The translations under genes were made by a program, and so were the position numbers. A stretch of DNA of 64,000 nt from Gemmobacter caeni. Lineage in GTDB: Bacteria; Pseudomonadota; Alphaproteobacteria; Rhodobacterales; Rhodobacteraceae. Of the stretch, positions 39,508-51,953 are shown piece after piece. Under the pieces are notes generated by a model, which saw only the letters and a program-made list of their open reading frames with translations, searched no databases and was not told the DNA's origin. Positions within the stretch are counted from its first letter, which is position 1; every line of letters begins with the position of its first letter. The stretch spans positions 1-64,000 of the forward strand of contig NZ_QBKP01000019.1 in the NCBI RefSeq assembly GCF_003054195.1, written 5' to 3'.

Positions 39508-40746
39508 CGGGGTCGCTCAGTCGTTCGGGCCGGGCCAGGAGCGCGGCGGCGGTGGTATGGGAAAGCGCCGGCGCATCGGCGCGGCCATTGCGGATGAGGG
39601 CAAAGCCCTCGGGTGTGGCGGTCAGGGTGAGGGGGGCGGGGCCGGGATGGGCACACCCCTTGGCGCAGCCCGAGACATGCGTGAGCCGGTCCAGATGCGG
39701 TGCAAGCTGCCGCGCCAGATCACGGACCGGCCGATGCGCCTGCCCGCAACCGGGGGCACCGGTGCAGGCGATGACGCGCAGCAGCGGGTCGGCCGGATCG
39801 GTGAGCAGGCCGGGCAGGTCCGGCGCCTGTGCGGCGCCCTCCACCAGCAGCATGCGCCAGGGCGTCACCCGCAGCGCGCCGAACCGCGCCAGCGCGGCAA
39901 GCGTTCCGGCCTCCATCTGCCCGAAGGCGAAGCCTACCAGCACGCCACCCGGCACCGGGCCGGGGCGGGGCTCAAATCCCTGCGCTGTGGTTTCGATCCC
40001 GAAGCCCGGCGGCAGGGCACCGCTGCGGATCAGTGCCGCCATCCGGCCTCGCCCGCCCTGTACGCCGCCTGCGGCCAGAAACCAGCGTGCCAGTGTCAGC
40101 GCCTCGGTTGCCGCCGTGTCCGGCGGAACCGGCTTCGCCAACGCTGTGCCATCGGGGCGCAACAGCAGCGCGTCGCCATGCCGCTCGATCCGAATGTCGG
40201 CGGCGGTGGCCTCCAGCACGCGTGCCGCGCCGGTATCGACCGCGAAGCCAAATTTTCCCGGCAGGTCCGGCGCATCCGGCGCAGCCAGAGCCGCCGCCAG
40301 ATCCGCCGCGATGCGCAGCGTCAGCGCGTCGTGAAACGGCTGCACCACGATGTTGCGGCGCGTTTCGGTGGCCACATCGGCGTCGATCAGCCCCAGCCCG
40401 CGCAGCCCCTCGACCAGCGCGCCATGGCTTTCCGCCCGCACCCCGCGCAGCTGCACATTGGCCCGCGCCGAAAGGTCGATCCGCCCGTTGCCATGCGCGG
40501 CGGCCAGAGCGGCAATCCCCGCCGCCTGTTCCATGCTCAGCCGCCCCAGCCGGGGCCGCACCCGCACCACCAGCCCGTCGCCCGAGACCATCGGCCGCAA
40601 CGCGCCGGGGCACCAGCCCTGAATGACCGGGTCTGGCCCCGGCGGCCTGCTTTCATCCTGGCCCAAATATCCTCGGGGGGAGGGGGCGTAGCCCCCGCGG
40701 GGGGCAGACAGCCCCCCGGCGACCGGAACGCCTTTGCCGACGCCGC

Positions 40747-40750
<4 letters not shown>
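39491..40750 (-). CDS. cobG: Precorrin-3B synthase
   Basis: Oxygen-dependent monooxygenase with siroheme-nitrite-reductase-like halves and a 4Fe-4S site. It has the N-terminal QGWCPGALRPM and GLVVRVRPR, LSARANVQLRG, and the cysteine pairs CTGAPGC and CAKGC near the C-terminus. The start at 40750 overlaps the cobN stop as ATGA. This start forces about 45 residues ahead of the usual N-terminus, and residues about 14-33 are encoded by a copy of the dispersed repeat. If translation instead starts inside or after the repeat, an unusual start (for example TTG near 40668) is needed. Presence of cobG rather than cobZ fits the aerobic route. Confidence 0.9.
40651..40715 (-). repeat. Dispersed palindromic repeat, copy C, inside cobG
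   Basis: On the minus strand: GGGGGC-TAC-GCCCCC hairpin, then CCGAGGATATTTGGGCCAGGATGAAAG. It follows the cobN stop by a few tens of bases and is read in frame as the CobG N-terminal extension. Confidence 0.75.
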
Positions 40751-43980
<3,230 letters not shown>

Positions 43981-43983
43981 GGC

Positions 43984-45018
43984 TCAGCCCTCCAGCACGG
44001 TGCGGATGGCGGCTTCGTTCACCTTGTCATGCTCGGCGATGACCACCAGACGGGTCGCACGCGGTGTGTCGCCCCAGGGGCGGTCATATTGTGCCCGTAC
44101 CCGCGCGCCCACGGCCTGCACCAGCATCCGCATCGGCTTGCCCGCTACGGCGACATAGCCCTTCACGCGCAGGATGTCCTGTTCGCAGGCCAGCCGGATG
44201 ATTGCGGCTTGCAGCGCCTCTGGGTCCGCCACCTCGCCCAGTTCGATCACCACCGTGTCGAAATCATCATGTTCATGGTCATCATGGCCATCGTGATGGC
44301 TCGGGCGGGCGGCAAGGTCGTCTTCGGCTGCCGCATTCAGACCAAGCACGACACGCGGGTCCACCACACCTTCCGAAACGGGCAGGATCGGCAGCTTGCG
44401 CGGCGCCTCGGCCTCGATCACCCCGCGCGCGGCGGCCAGACCGGCCTCGCCCGCGAGGTCGGCCTTGGTCAGCAACACCAGATCGGCGCAGGCGATCTGA
44501 TCCTCGAACACCTCGGACAGCGGGGTTTCGTGGTCAAGACTGTCATCGGCGGCGCGCTGCGCCTCCACCGCCGAGACATCGGGGGCGAAACGCCCCGCCG
44601 CCACCGCCTCGGCATCGGCCAGCGCCACCACGCCATCCACCGTGATGCGCGAGCGGATCGCGGGCCAGTCGAAGGCTTTCAGCAGCGGTTTCGGCAGCGC
44701 GAGGCCCGAGGTTTCGATCAGGATATGATCGGGGCGCTGCGGCATCGCCATCAGCGCCTCGATCGTCGGAATGAAATCCTCGGCCACGGTGCAGCAGATG
44801 CAACCATTCGCCAGTTCCACGATATTCTCGGCCGGGCAATTCGCATCGGCGCAGGATTTCAGGATCTCGCCATCCACCCCCACGGTGCCGAATTCATTGA
44901 CCAGAACGGCCAGCCGCTTGCCTTGCGGATTGGCCATGAGATGCCGGATCAGCGTGGTCTTGCCCGAACCCAGAAAGCCGGTGATCACGGTAACGGGGAC
45001 TTTGGTCAGATCGGTCAT
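43984..45018 (-). CDS. cobW: CobW GTPase
   Basis: A G3E-family GTPase/metallochaperone linked to cobalt insertion. It has the P-loop GFLGSGKTTLIRHLM, the zinc/cobalt-binding CxCC in NGCICCTVAED, TKADL as the guanine-specificity motif, a His-rich loop (SHHDGHDDHEHDD, about residue 243) and a C-terminal CobW_C domain. 344 residues. It sits directly before cobN, consistent with cobalt delivery to the chelatase. It overlaps the DUF1636 gene by four bases. Confidence 0.93.
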   Translation of the reverse strand: MTDLTKVPVTVITGFLGSGKTTLIRHLMANPQGKRLAVLVNEFGTVGVDGEILKSCADANCPAENIVELANGCICCTVAEDFIPTIEALMAMPQRPDHILIETSGLALPKPLLKAFDWPAIRSRITVDGVVALADAEAVAAGRFAPDVSAVEAQRAADDSLDHETPLSEVFEDQIACADLVLLTKADLAGEAGLAAARGVIEAEAPRKLPILPVSEGVVDPRVVLGLNAAAEDDLAARPSHHDGHDDHEHDDFDTVVIELGEVADPEALQAAIIRLACEQDILRVKGYVAVAGKPMRMLVQAVGARVRAQYDRPWGDTPRATRLVVIAEHDKVNEAAIRTVLEG

Positions 45019-45398
45019 TCGGCGGCTTCCTGTGTTGCGTCAGAGGGGAATGGGGGGATGCGGGCAAGGCATTGCTTGCGGAACACCTCGGGTCGCTCGC
45101 GCCAGGGCACCACTCCGTCAGCGGTTCCGGCATAGCGCGTGGCGCCGTCCAGAATGGCCGCGACATGGGTTTCGGGGTCCAGCCGGCCATAGACATAGGT
45201 CCATTTGCCGGGGGCAGAGAGTGCGACGGCACAGCCGTTGGAACAGGCCGACAGGCATTCGACCCCGACGATACACACGCCTTCCGGCGCGCCTGCCTGA
45301 GCCAGTGCCTCGTGCAGCACGGCACCGGGGCGCGGCGCGGCGGGGTCCACCCCCTCGCGCCGGCAGGTCAGACAGACATGGAGCGTGGTCTGCGCCAT
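45015..45398 (-). CDS. DUF1636 protein, possible small iron-sulfur protein
   Basis: A 127-residue protein with CLTC near the N-terminus and CIVGVECLSACSNGC in the middle, a spacing resembling thioredoxin-like 2Fe-2S ferredoxins. It is the first gene of the operon after the cobalamin riboswitch and is next to cobW, as commonly seen in alphaproteobacteria. Its function in B12 synthesis is unknown. The start at 45398 has AAGGAAGGGA upstream, and this Shine-Dalgarno can be hidden in a hairpin. Confidence 0.82.
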   Translation of the reverse strand: MAQTTLHVCLTCRREGVDPAAPRPGAVLHEALAQAGAPEGVCIVGVECLSACSNGCAVALSAPGKWTYVYGRLDPETHVAAILDGATRYAGTADGVVPWRERPEVFRKQCLARIPPFPSDATQEAAE

Positions 45399-45403
45399 CG
45401 GAT

Positions 45404-45428
45404 CATCCCTTCCTTGGCAAAAGGGATG
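45404..45428 (-). promoter_or_regulatory. Shine-Dalgarno-sequestering hairpin before DUF1636
   Basis: On the minus strand CATCCCTT pairs with AAGGGATG (8 bp, 9-base loop); the second arm carries part of the AAGGAAGGG ribosome-binding site. A second hairpin, GGTGAC/GTCACC, lies at 45442-45458. Together they look like the riboswitch expression platform. Confidence 0.6.
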
Positions 45429-45502
45429 CAGGCGCGGAAGGGGTGACAGGCAGTCACCTCTGCCGGTCGCGGAACACCCCGTCCGCCCGTCAAAACAGAT
45501 CG

Positions 45503-45668
45503 CTGGCAGGTCTCCCGGCTTGCGGAGTGGATTTCTCCCCGACCCCGACCTTCCCGGCTGTTTGCCAGTGGTATGGGGTCTCTCCGGTCACGGTCGCGGG
45601 GGCGGCTGCGCTTGGCCCTTGAGCCTGTCGCATTCCCTTTTCACCTGCCTCGCGGCAGGAACCAGCAT
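45503..45668 (-). ncRNA. Cobalamin riboswitch
   Basis: On the minus strand the conserved elements occur in order: GGTGAAAAGGGAATGCGA, CGCAGCCGCCCCCGCGACCG, ACCACTGG, GCCGGGAAGG and the B12 box GCAAGCCGGGAGACCTGCC (45505-45523). This is the aptamer order and it faces the DUF1636-cobW-cobN-G-H-I-J operon, which should be shut off when adenosylcobalamin is plentiful. Confidence 0.93.
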
Positions 45669-45824
45669 GGCCCGCTTGTGCCACATCCCCCGGCGAAGTC
45701 AAGCGCGGCCCGCGCCGCTTCGGCGGGCAGGCGCGACATGGCGCGCGCCGCGCGCGGGCCGTCGCTTCGCGGCTTCCGGTGGACAAGGGCCACCGCTATG
45801 CTGCCCCGCGAACAGGAGGATACG

Positions 45825-46463
45825 ATGCAAGATACCGCCCCGCAGACCGAAGTTCCGGCAGAGGATCTGGCCCGCCATGCCGCCAAGATGGCGAAGAAGA
45901 AAGCCGCCCGTGACAAGATCATGGCGACGAAAGAAGGCGAAAAGGGGCTGCTCATTGTCCATACCGGCGCGGGCAAGGGCAAAAGCTCCAGCGGGTTCGG
46001 CATGATCCTGCGCTGCATCGCCCATGGTATGCCCTGCGCCGTGGTGCAGTTCATCAAGGGCGCCTGGGACACGGGCGAGCGGCGCCTGATCAAAGAGAAT
46101 TTCGCGGGTCTCTGCCAGTTTCACGCCATGGGCGAGGGCTTCACCTGGGAAACCCAGGACCGCGCCCGTGACATCGCCATGGCGCGCAAGGGCTGGGAGA
46201 AGGCGAAAGAGCTGATCCGCGACCCGGAGATCCGCTTCGTGCTGCTGGACGAAATCAATATCGCGCTGCGCTACGATTATCTGCCGCTGGACGAGGTTCT
46301 GGACTTCCTGCGCGACGAGAAGCCGCCGATGACCCATGTCTGCCTCACGGGCCGCAACGCCAGGGAAGAGCTGATCGAACTGGCCGATCTGGTGACCGAG
46401 ATGGCGCTGGTGAAGCATCCGTTCCGCTCGGGGATCAAGGGTCAGAAGGGCGTCGAGTTCTGA
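45825..46463 (+). CDS. cobO: Cob(I)yrinic acid a,c-diamide adenosyltransferase
   Basis: Transfers the adenosyl group from ATP to cobalt. It has the CobA/BtuR-type P-loop HTGAGKGKSSSGFGM, VVQFIKGAWDTGER, FVLLDEINIALRYDYL and VCLTGRNAREELIELADLVT. 212 residues. ATG 45825 has AGGAGGA upstream. It is divergent from the riboswitch operon. A repeat with a terminator-like hairpin follows. Confidence 0.94.
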   Translation: MQDTAPQTEVPAEDLARHAAKMAKKKAARDKIMATKEGEKGLLIVHTGAGKGKSSSGFGMILRCIAHGMPCAVVQFIKGAWDTGERRLIKENFAGLCQFHAMGEGFTWETQDRARDIAMARKGWEKAKELIRDPEIRFVLLDEINIALRYDYLPLDEVLDFLRDEKPPMTHVCLTGRNAREELIELADLVTEMALVKHPFRSGIKGQKGVEF

Positions 46464-46474
46464 CCGGCCGGGGA

Positions 46475-46532
46475 GGGGGCTCTGCCCCCGTCGCTGCGCG
46501 ACTCCCCCGGGATATTTAAGGCCAAGATGAAA
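46475..46532 (+). repeat. Dispersed palindromic repeat, copy D
   Basis: GGGGGC-TCT-GCCCCC hairpin (46475-46489), then CCCCCGGGATATTTAAGG and CCAAGATGAAA to 46532. The 29 bases 46504-46532 are the perfect reverse complement of 46672-46700 in copy E. The 139 bases between them hold no gene I can support. Confidence 0.8.
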
Positions 46533-46671
46533 GCAACGAGATGTTAACCGAATCGCGGCAGGTTGAAGGGGCGGAACAGGGAGGGATCCCGATGGCCGCC
46601 CAAGGTGAAAGCGCCGCGTCTCTGCCGTGGAAACGGCCCGGGATGCGGCGCCCAAATCGGGCTGGGTGCCA

Positions 46672-46733
46672 TTTCATCTTGGCCTTAAATATCCCGGGGG
46701 TGAGGCCCGCAGGGCCGAGGGGGCAGCGCCCCC
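46672..46733 (-). repeat. Dispersed palindromic repeat, copy E (inverted to copy D)
   Basis: TTTCATCTTGGCC then TTAAATATCCCGGGGG (46672-46700), followed by the GGGGGC-AGC-GCCCCC hairpin at 46719-46733, ending 22 bases before the cobQ start. Confidence 0.8.
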
Positions 46734-46755
46734 ATCCTGTCCAGGAAGAGGCGCG

Positions 46756-48198
46756 ATGACGGCGCTGATGATCCAGGGGGCGGGGTCGAATGTCGGCAAG
46801 TCGCTGCTGGTCGCGGGGCTTTGCCGGGCAGCGCGGCGACGCGGTTTGAAGGTGGCGCCCTTCAAGCCGCAGAATATGTCGAACAACGCCGCCGTTACAT
46901 CTGACGGGGGCGAGATCGGGCGGGCGCAGGCGTTGCAGGCCCTGGCCTGCGGGCTGGAGCCGGTGGTGGACATGAACCCGGTGCTGCTGAAGCCGGAAAG
47001 CGAGACCGGCGCACAGGTGGTGGTGCAGGGACGGCGGCTGACCACGACGCGGGCGGCGGACTATCCGGCGCTGAAGCCACGTCTGATGGGGGCGGTGCAG
47101 GAAAGCTTTGCCCGGTTGCGGGCAGCGCATGATCTGGTGATCGTCGAGGGGGCGGGCAGCCCCGCCGAGGTCAACCTGCGCGCGGGCGATATCGCCAATA
47201 TGGGTTTCGCGCGGGCGGCGGATGTGCCGGTGGTATTGGCCGGGGACATCGACCGGGGTGGAGTGATCGCGCAGATGATCGGCACGCAGGCGGTGCTTGA
47301 CCCGGAGGATGCTGCGATGATCGTGGGGTTCATCATCAACAAGTTCCGGGGCGATGTTCGCCTGTTCGATGGCGGTTACCGGCTGATCGCGGATCGCACC
47401 GGCTGGCGTGGGTTCGGAGTGTTGCCGTGGTTTGGCGATGCCGCGCGGCTGCCCGCCGAGGATGCGCTGGACCTGCCACGCGCGCGCGGCGATGGCGCGC
47501 TGCATGTGGTCTGCCTCGCGCTGTCGCGGATCGCCAATTTCGATGATCTGGACCCGCTGGCGCAGGAGCCTGCCGTGCGGCTGACGCTGCTGCCCGCCGG
47601 GCAGCCCATTCCGGGCGACGCCGATCTGGTGATCCTTCCGGGCAGCAAATCGACGCGCGGCGATCTGGCCTTCCTGCGCGCGCAGGGGTGGGACATTGAT
47701 CTTGCCGCCCATGTGCGGCGCGGCGGGCATGTGCTGGGCATTTGCGGCGGGTATCAGATGCTGGGCCATGTGGTGCGTGATCCCGAGGGGATCGAGGGAC
47801 CGGCGGGCGAAACGCCGGGGTTGGGGCTGCTGGACATTGAGACGGTGATGACCCCGGACAAGCGGCTGACCCGCACCCGCGCCACCCATGCCGCCACCGG
47901 CCTCGATGTCGAGGGGTATGAAATCCATATCGGGCGCAGCGACGGCCCGGCCCGTACCCGGCCGTTCGCCTTTGTCGAGGGCGCCCCCGAAGGCGCGGTC
48001 TCGGCTGATGGCCGCATCATTGGCAGCTATCTGCACGGGCTGTTCCGGGCCGATGCCTTCCGCGCGGCCTTCCTGCGGGGCCTCGGGGCCACATCGGCGC
48101 TGGGCTATGAGGCCACAGTCGAGGCGACGCTGGACGCGCTCGCCGATCACATGGAGGCGTATCTGGACGTGCCGGGTCTGCTCGCGCTGGCGCGCTGA
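46756..48198 (+). CDS. cobQ: Cobyric acid synthase
   Basis: Amidates carboxylates b, d, e and g of adenosylcobyrinic a,c-diamide. It has the N-terminal P-loop-like [34 protein letters not shown], and a C-terminal glutamine amidotransferase domain with the catalytic Cys in [12 protein letters not shown] and the His in [11 protein letters not shown]. 480 residues. ATG 46756 has CCAGGAAGAGG upstream. It is transcribed with the following CobW-like gene. Confidence 0.95.
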   Translation: MTALMIQGAGSNVGKSLLVAGLCRAARRRGLKVAPFKPQNMSNNAAVTSDGGEIGRAQALQALACGLEPVVDMNPVLLKPESETGAQVVVQGRRLTTTRAADYPALKPRLMGAVQESFARLRAAHDLVIVEGAGSPAEVNLRAGDIANMGFARAADVPVVLAGDIDRGGVIAQMIGTQAVLDPEDAAMIVGFIINKFRGDVRLFDGGYRLIADRTGWRGFGVLPWFGDAARLPAEDALDLPRARGDGALHVVCLALSRIANFDDLDPLAQEPAVRLTLLPAGQPIPGDADLVILPGSKSTRGDLAFLRAQGWDIDLAAHVRRGGHVLGICGGYQMLGHVVRDPEGIEGPAGETPGLGLLDIETVMTPDKRLTRTRATHAATGLDVEGYEIHIGRSDGPARTRPFAFVEGAPEGAVSADGRIIGSYLHGLFRADAFRAAFLRGLGATSALGYEATVEATLDALADHMEAYLDVPGLLALAR

Positions 48199-48250
48199 CT
48201 TGCGCGCAAGGGGCGGTGCGGCTACCGATGGGCGGGAACAGGAGACCCGC

Positions 48251-49270
48251 ATGACCGACCGCATCCCCGTCACCATCCTCACCGGCTTTCTGGGCGCCGG
48301 AAAGACCACGCTGCTGAACCGGCTGATGACCGAGCCGGGCTTTGGCGATACTGCGGTCATCGTCAATGAATTCGGCGCGGTGGATGTGGATGGCGGGCTG
48401 ATGGAGGGCGTGGGCGACCGCGCCTTTGCCTCCTCCACCGGCTGTATATGCTGCACGGTCTCGGGCGATGTGCGGCTGACGCTGCTGCGCCTCAAGGATG
48501 AGGCGGACAGCGGCAAGGACCCCGCCTTCAGCCGCGTGGTGATCGAAACGACCGGCCTCGCCGATCCTGCTCCGGTCATGCAGACTTTCATGACCAATGA
48601 TATCATGCTGGACAATTTCGTGCTGAACGGTGTGGTGACGGTGGTCGATGCCGCCAATGCGACCGAGGCGCTGGACCGATATGACGAGGCGCGGCGGCAG
48701 GTGGGCGTCGCCGATCTGCTGGTGATCTCGAAAACCGATCTGGCGGACCCGGCGCCGGTGGTTGAGCGTCTGACCGCGCTCGCCCCCAATGCCGGGGTGG
48801 TGACCGCCGCCGATCTGACTGCCGAACGGCTGTTTTCGATTGCCGCCTACGATGTGGCGGGCAAGCCGCCGGTGGTGGCGGAGTGGTTGCGGTTCGCCAG
48901 CACCGGCCACCATCATCACCATCACAGTGCCAACCACCATGGCGGCAGCGTCACCGCCTTCTGCTTCATGGCCGATCAGCCGATCGAGGCGAGCGTGATG
49001 CAGATGGCAATCGGCGCGTTGCAATCGACCTATGGCCCTGATCTTCTGCGTCTCAAGGGGCTGGTGGAATTGCAGGAACTGCCGGGACGTCCCACGGTCT
49101 TCCATGCCGTGCAGCATATCCTCAGCCCGCCGCGCAGCCTGCCCGGATGGCCCGAGGGGATGGCGGGATCGCGGCTGGTGATCATTGCCGCCGGGCCGGG
49201 GCGCAACCAGTTGCCCGCGATGATGGCCAGCTTCCTGCCCGAGATGCGGCAGGTTGGCGAGGGTTGGTAG
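48251..49270 (+). CDS. CobW-like G3E GTPase, second paralogue
   Basis: A metal-linked GTPase: P-loop GFLGAGKTTLLNRLM, CxCC in STGCICCTVSGD, ISKTDLADPAP, a natural HHHHHH run at about residue 220, then the CobW C-terminal domain. 339 residues. It is similar in layout to the operon CobW but lies downstream of cobQ. It could be a cobalt chaperone or a zinc chaperone (ZNG1/YeiR-like). No Zur box was seen upstream. It is followed after three bases by the DUF1345 gene. Confidence 0.9.
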   Translation: MTDRIPVTILTGFLGAGKTTLLNRLMTEPGFGDTAVIVNEFGAVDVDGGLMEGVGDRAFASSTGCICCTVSGDVRLTLLRLKDEADSGKDPAFSRVVIETTGLADPAPVMQTFMTNDIMLDNFVLNGVVTVVDAANATEALDRYDEARRQVGVADLLVISKTDLADPAPVVERLTALAPNAGVVTAADLTAERLFSIAAYDVAGKPPVVAEWLRFASTGHHHHHHSANHHGGSVTAFCFMADQPIEASVMQMAIGALQSTYGPDLLRLKGLVELQELPGRPTVFHAVQHILSPPRSLPGWPEGMAGSRLVIIAAGPGRNQLPAMMASFLPEMRQVGEGW

Positions 49271-49273
49271 CCG

Positions 49274-49873
49274 ATGTTCGCCCGCCACCGCCGCTTTGTC
49301 CTTGCCCTGATGCTTGGCGTGGCGCTGGGCGGTGCGGGCTGGCTCTGGGGGCTGAGTGCCGCACGCGCCGTGCTGCTGGCGGCCGACAGCGCCTTTCTGG
49401 TCTATCTTGGGCTTGTCGGCCTGTTTCTGCGCGGCATGTCGCCCGAGGATCTGCGCCGCCATTCCGAACTGTCGGACGAGGGTGTGCCGCTGATTGCGGC
49501 GCTGGCGCTGGGCTCGGTCGGGCTGAGCCTTGGCGCCATTGCGCTGGCGATGAATCACGGTGGCCCGGTGGAAGTGGCGCTGGCCGTCGCCTCGGTCCCG
49601 CTGGGCTGGACGGTGCTGCATGTGCTGACGGCGTTCCATTATGCCGCGCTTTGGTATGACAAGGGCGCGAAGGGGCTGAGCTTTCCGGGCAATCAGACCC
49701 CCGGCCCATGGGATTTCCTGTATTTCAGCTTCACCGTGGGCATGACCGCGCAGGTCTCCGACGTTATCGTCGAACGTGCCGCCCTGCGCCGCCTTGTGCT
49801 GGCGCATGGGGTGGTGTCGTTCTTCTACAACACCGTCATTCTGGCGCTGGCGGTGAATGTGGCGGTGGGGTGA
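49274..49873 (+). CDS. DUF1345 integral membrane protein
   Basis: A 199-residue protein with four to five hydrophobic helices. It has SAFLVYLGLVGLFL, then HVLTAFHYAALWYD and the signature DFLYFSFTVGMTAQVSDV followed by FFYNTVILALAVN. Function unknown. It directly follows the CobW-like gene, so they are probably one operon. It is convergent with parE with a 12-base gap. Confidence 0.85.
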   Translation: MFARHRRFVLALMLGVALGGAGWLWGLSAARAVLLAADSAFLVYLGLVGLFLRGMSPEDLRRHSELSDEGVPLIAALALGSVGLSLGAIALAMNHGGPVEVALAVASVPLGWTVLHVLTAFHYAALWYDKGAKGLSFPGNQTPGPWDFLYFSFTVGMTAQVSDVIVERAALRRLVLAHGVVSFFYNTVILALAVNVAVG

Positions 49874-49885
49874 GGGGAAGCCCCC

Positions 49886-51841
49886 TCACACATCCAGTTC
49901 CTCCACGAACCGCGCGTTTTCCTGAATGTACTGGAAGCGCAGTTCCGGTTTCTTGCCCATCAGCCGTTCGACCAGATCGCCGGTTTCGCCCGGTTCGTCC
50001 TCGTCGATGCTGACGCGGATCAGGGTGCGGGATTTGGGGTCCATCGTGGTTTCCTTCAGGTCCTTGGCGTCCATCTCGCCAAGTCCCTTGAAGCGTTGCA
50101 CGTCGATCTTGCCCTTGCCGCCAAGGCCCTTTTCCAGCCAGTGTTCTTTTTCGGCGTCATTGGCGACGTAAAGCCGTTTGGCGCCCTGCGTCAGCCGGTA
50201 AAGCGGCGGGCAGGCGAGGTAGAGGTGGCCCTTGTCGATCAGCGGGCGCATCTGGGTGAAGAAGAAGGTCATCAGCAGGCTGGCAATGTGGGCACCGTCC
50301 ACATCGGCGTCGGTCATGATGATGATCTTGTCATAGCGCAGGTCATCGGTGCGGAACTTCGTGCCCATGCTGACACCCAGCGCCTCGCAGATGTCGCGGA
50401 TCTCGGCATTGTCGGCCAGTTTGTTCGAGGCCGCGCCCAGCACGTTCAGCACCTTGCCGCGCAAGGGCAGCAGCGCCTGATATTCGCGGTCGCGCGCGCC
50501 CTTGGCCGACCCGCCAGCCGAGTCACCCTCGACGATGAACAGTTCCGTCCCCTCGCGGTTCTTGGCGGAGCAATCGGTCAGCTTGCCGGGCAGGCGCAGG
50601 CGTTTGGTCGCAGATTTGCGCTGCGTTTCCTTTTCCTGCCTGCGGCGCAGCCGTTCCTCGGCGCGCAGCACAAGGAAATCGAGGATCGCGCCCGCTGATT
50701 TGGTGTCATTCGCCAGCCAGGTGTCGAAATGGTCGCGCACCGCGCCCTCGACCCATTTCGCGGCCTCCTCGGTGGACAGGCGGTCCTTGGTCTGGCCCAC
50801 GAATTGCGGTTCTCGGATGAAGCACGACACCAGCGCGCAGCCTCCCGCGAGCAGGTCGTCGCGGGTGATCTGTTCGGCCTTGCGGTTCTTGACCAGCTCG
50901 CCATAGGCGCGCACGCCCTTCAGGATCGCGGCCCAGAAGCCCGCCTCATGCGTGCCGCCCTCGGGGGTGGGCACGGTGTTGCAATAGCTGTGGATGAAGC
51001 CGTCGCGCGCGGGCGTCCAGTTGATCGCCCATTCGACGGAACCGGGAACGCCGTATTTCTCGGTGAAGCTCACCTTACCGGCGAAGGGCTTTTCCGAATA
51101 GGTTTCAACCTTTTGCAGGCTTTCGCTCAGGTAATCCGCCAAGCCGCCGGGGAAGTGGAAGGTGGCCTCCTGCGGGGTTTCGCCGTCTTCGATGGCGGAT
51201 TTCCAGCGGATTTCCACGCCCGAGAACAGATAGGCCTTGGACCGCACCATCTTGAACAGCCGCGCGGGTTTCAGCTTCAGCGAGCCGAAGATCTCGGGGT
51301 CCGGGTGGAAGGTCACGGTGGTGCCGCGCCGGTTGGGGGCGGCGCCCAGCTTTGCAATCGGCCCCTGCGGGACACCGCGCGAGAAGCGTTGTTCGTAAAG
51401 CTCTTTGTTGCGGGCCACCTGCACGATCAGCGAATCCGACAGCGCGTTCACCACCGAAGACCCCACGCCGTTCAGACCGCCCGAGGTCGAATAGGCCTTG
51501 TTCGAGAATTTGCCGCCCGCGTGCAGCACGGTCAGAATGACCTCCAGCGCGGATTTTCCGGGGAATTTCGGATGCGGATCGACCGGCATGCCGCGCCCGT
51601 TGTCGCGGACGGTGACGGAATGATCCTCGTGCATTTCGACCTCGATCCGGTTCGCATGGCCCGCCACCGCCTCGTCCATCGAATTGTCGAGGATCTCGGC
51701 GACAAGGTGATGCAGCGCGCGTTCATCGGTGCCGCCGATATACATGCCGGGCCGCTTGCGCACGGGCTCCAGCCCTTCCAGCACCTCGATGGAGGAGGCG
51801 TTATATTCTTCGGGCTGGGCGGCGAACATGTCGGTGGGCAT
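49886..51841 (-). CDS. parE: DNA topoisomerase IV subunit B
   Basis: ATPase subunit of the decatenase. It has the GHKL nucleotide-binding segment EILDNSMDEAVAGHA, DNGRGMPVDPHP, GGLNGVGSSVVNALS, then the TOPRIM motifs EGDSAGGSAKGARDRE and DADVDGAHIASLL, and a C-terminal LKETTMDPKSRTLIRV. 651 residues fits ParE rather than the longer GyrB. ATG 51841 is the family start. parC is not in the window. Confidence 0.95.
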   Translation of the reverse strand: MPTDMFAAQPEEYNASSIEVLEGLEPVRKRPGMYIGGTDERALHHLVAEILDNSMDEAVAGHANRIEVEMHEDHSVTVRDNGRGMPVDPHPKFPGKSALEVILTVLHAGGKFSNKAYSTSGGLNGVGSSVVNALSDSLIVQVARNKELYEQRFSRGVPQGPIAKLGAAPNRRGTTVTFHPDPEIFGSLKLKPARLFKMVRSKAYLFSGVEIRWKSAIEDGETPQEATFHFPGGLADYLSESLQKVETYSEKPFAGKVSFTEKYGVPGSVEWAINWTPARDGFIHSYCNTVPTPEGGTHEAGFWAAILKGVRAYGELVKNRKAEQITRDDLLAGGCALVSCFIREPQFVGQTKDRLSTEEAAKWVEGAVRDHFDTWLANDTKSAGAILDFLVLRAEERLRRRQEKETQRKSATKRLRLPGKLTDCSAKNREGTELFIVEGDSAGGSAKGARDREYQALLPLRGKVLNVLGAASNKLADNAEIRDICEALGVSMGTKFRTDDLRYDKIIIMTDADVDGAHIASLLMTFFFTQMRPLIDKGHLYLACPPLYRLTQGAKRLYVANDAEKEHWLEKGLGGKGKIDVQRFKGLGEMDAKDLKETTMDPKSRTLIRVSIDEDEPGETGDLVERLMGKKPELRFQYIQENARFVEELDV

Positions 51842-51953
51842 GGGCTGCTCGATTCCTCTTTGCGGGCGTCTTCAGGGGCGCGATTAGACCATTCGGGCGG
51901 GCGGGGCGCAAGCTGTTGCGTCCCGCCCGTGACGTCACCGCAGTTTGTAGGCC

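Noticed and set aside
46516-48789. Minus-strand frame opposite cobQ
   Set aside because: Shadow; cobQ has both catalytic domains on the plus strand.
48905-48935. Vector-derived His-tag contamination
   Set aside because: The run lies within an intact CobW-family gene at the usual His-rich loop.
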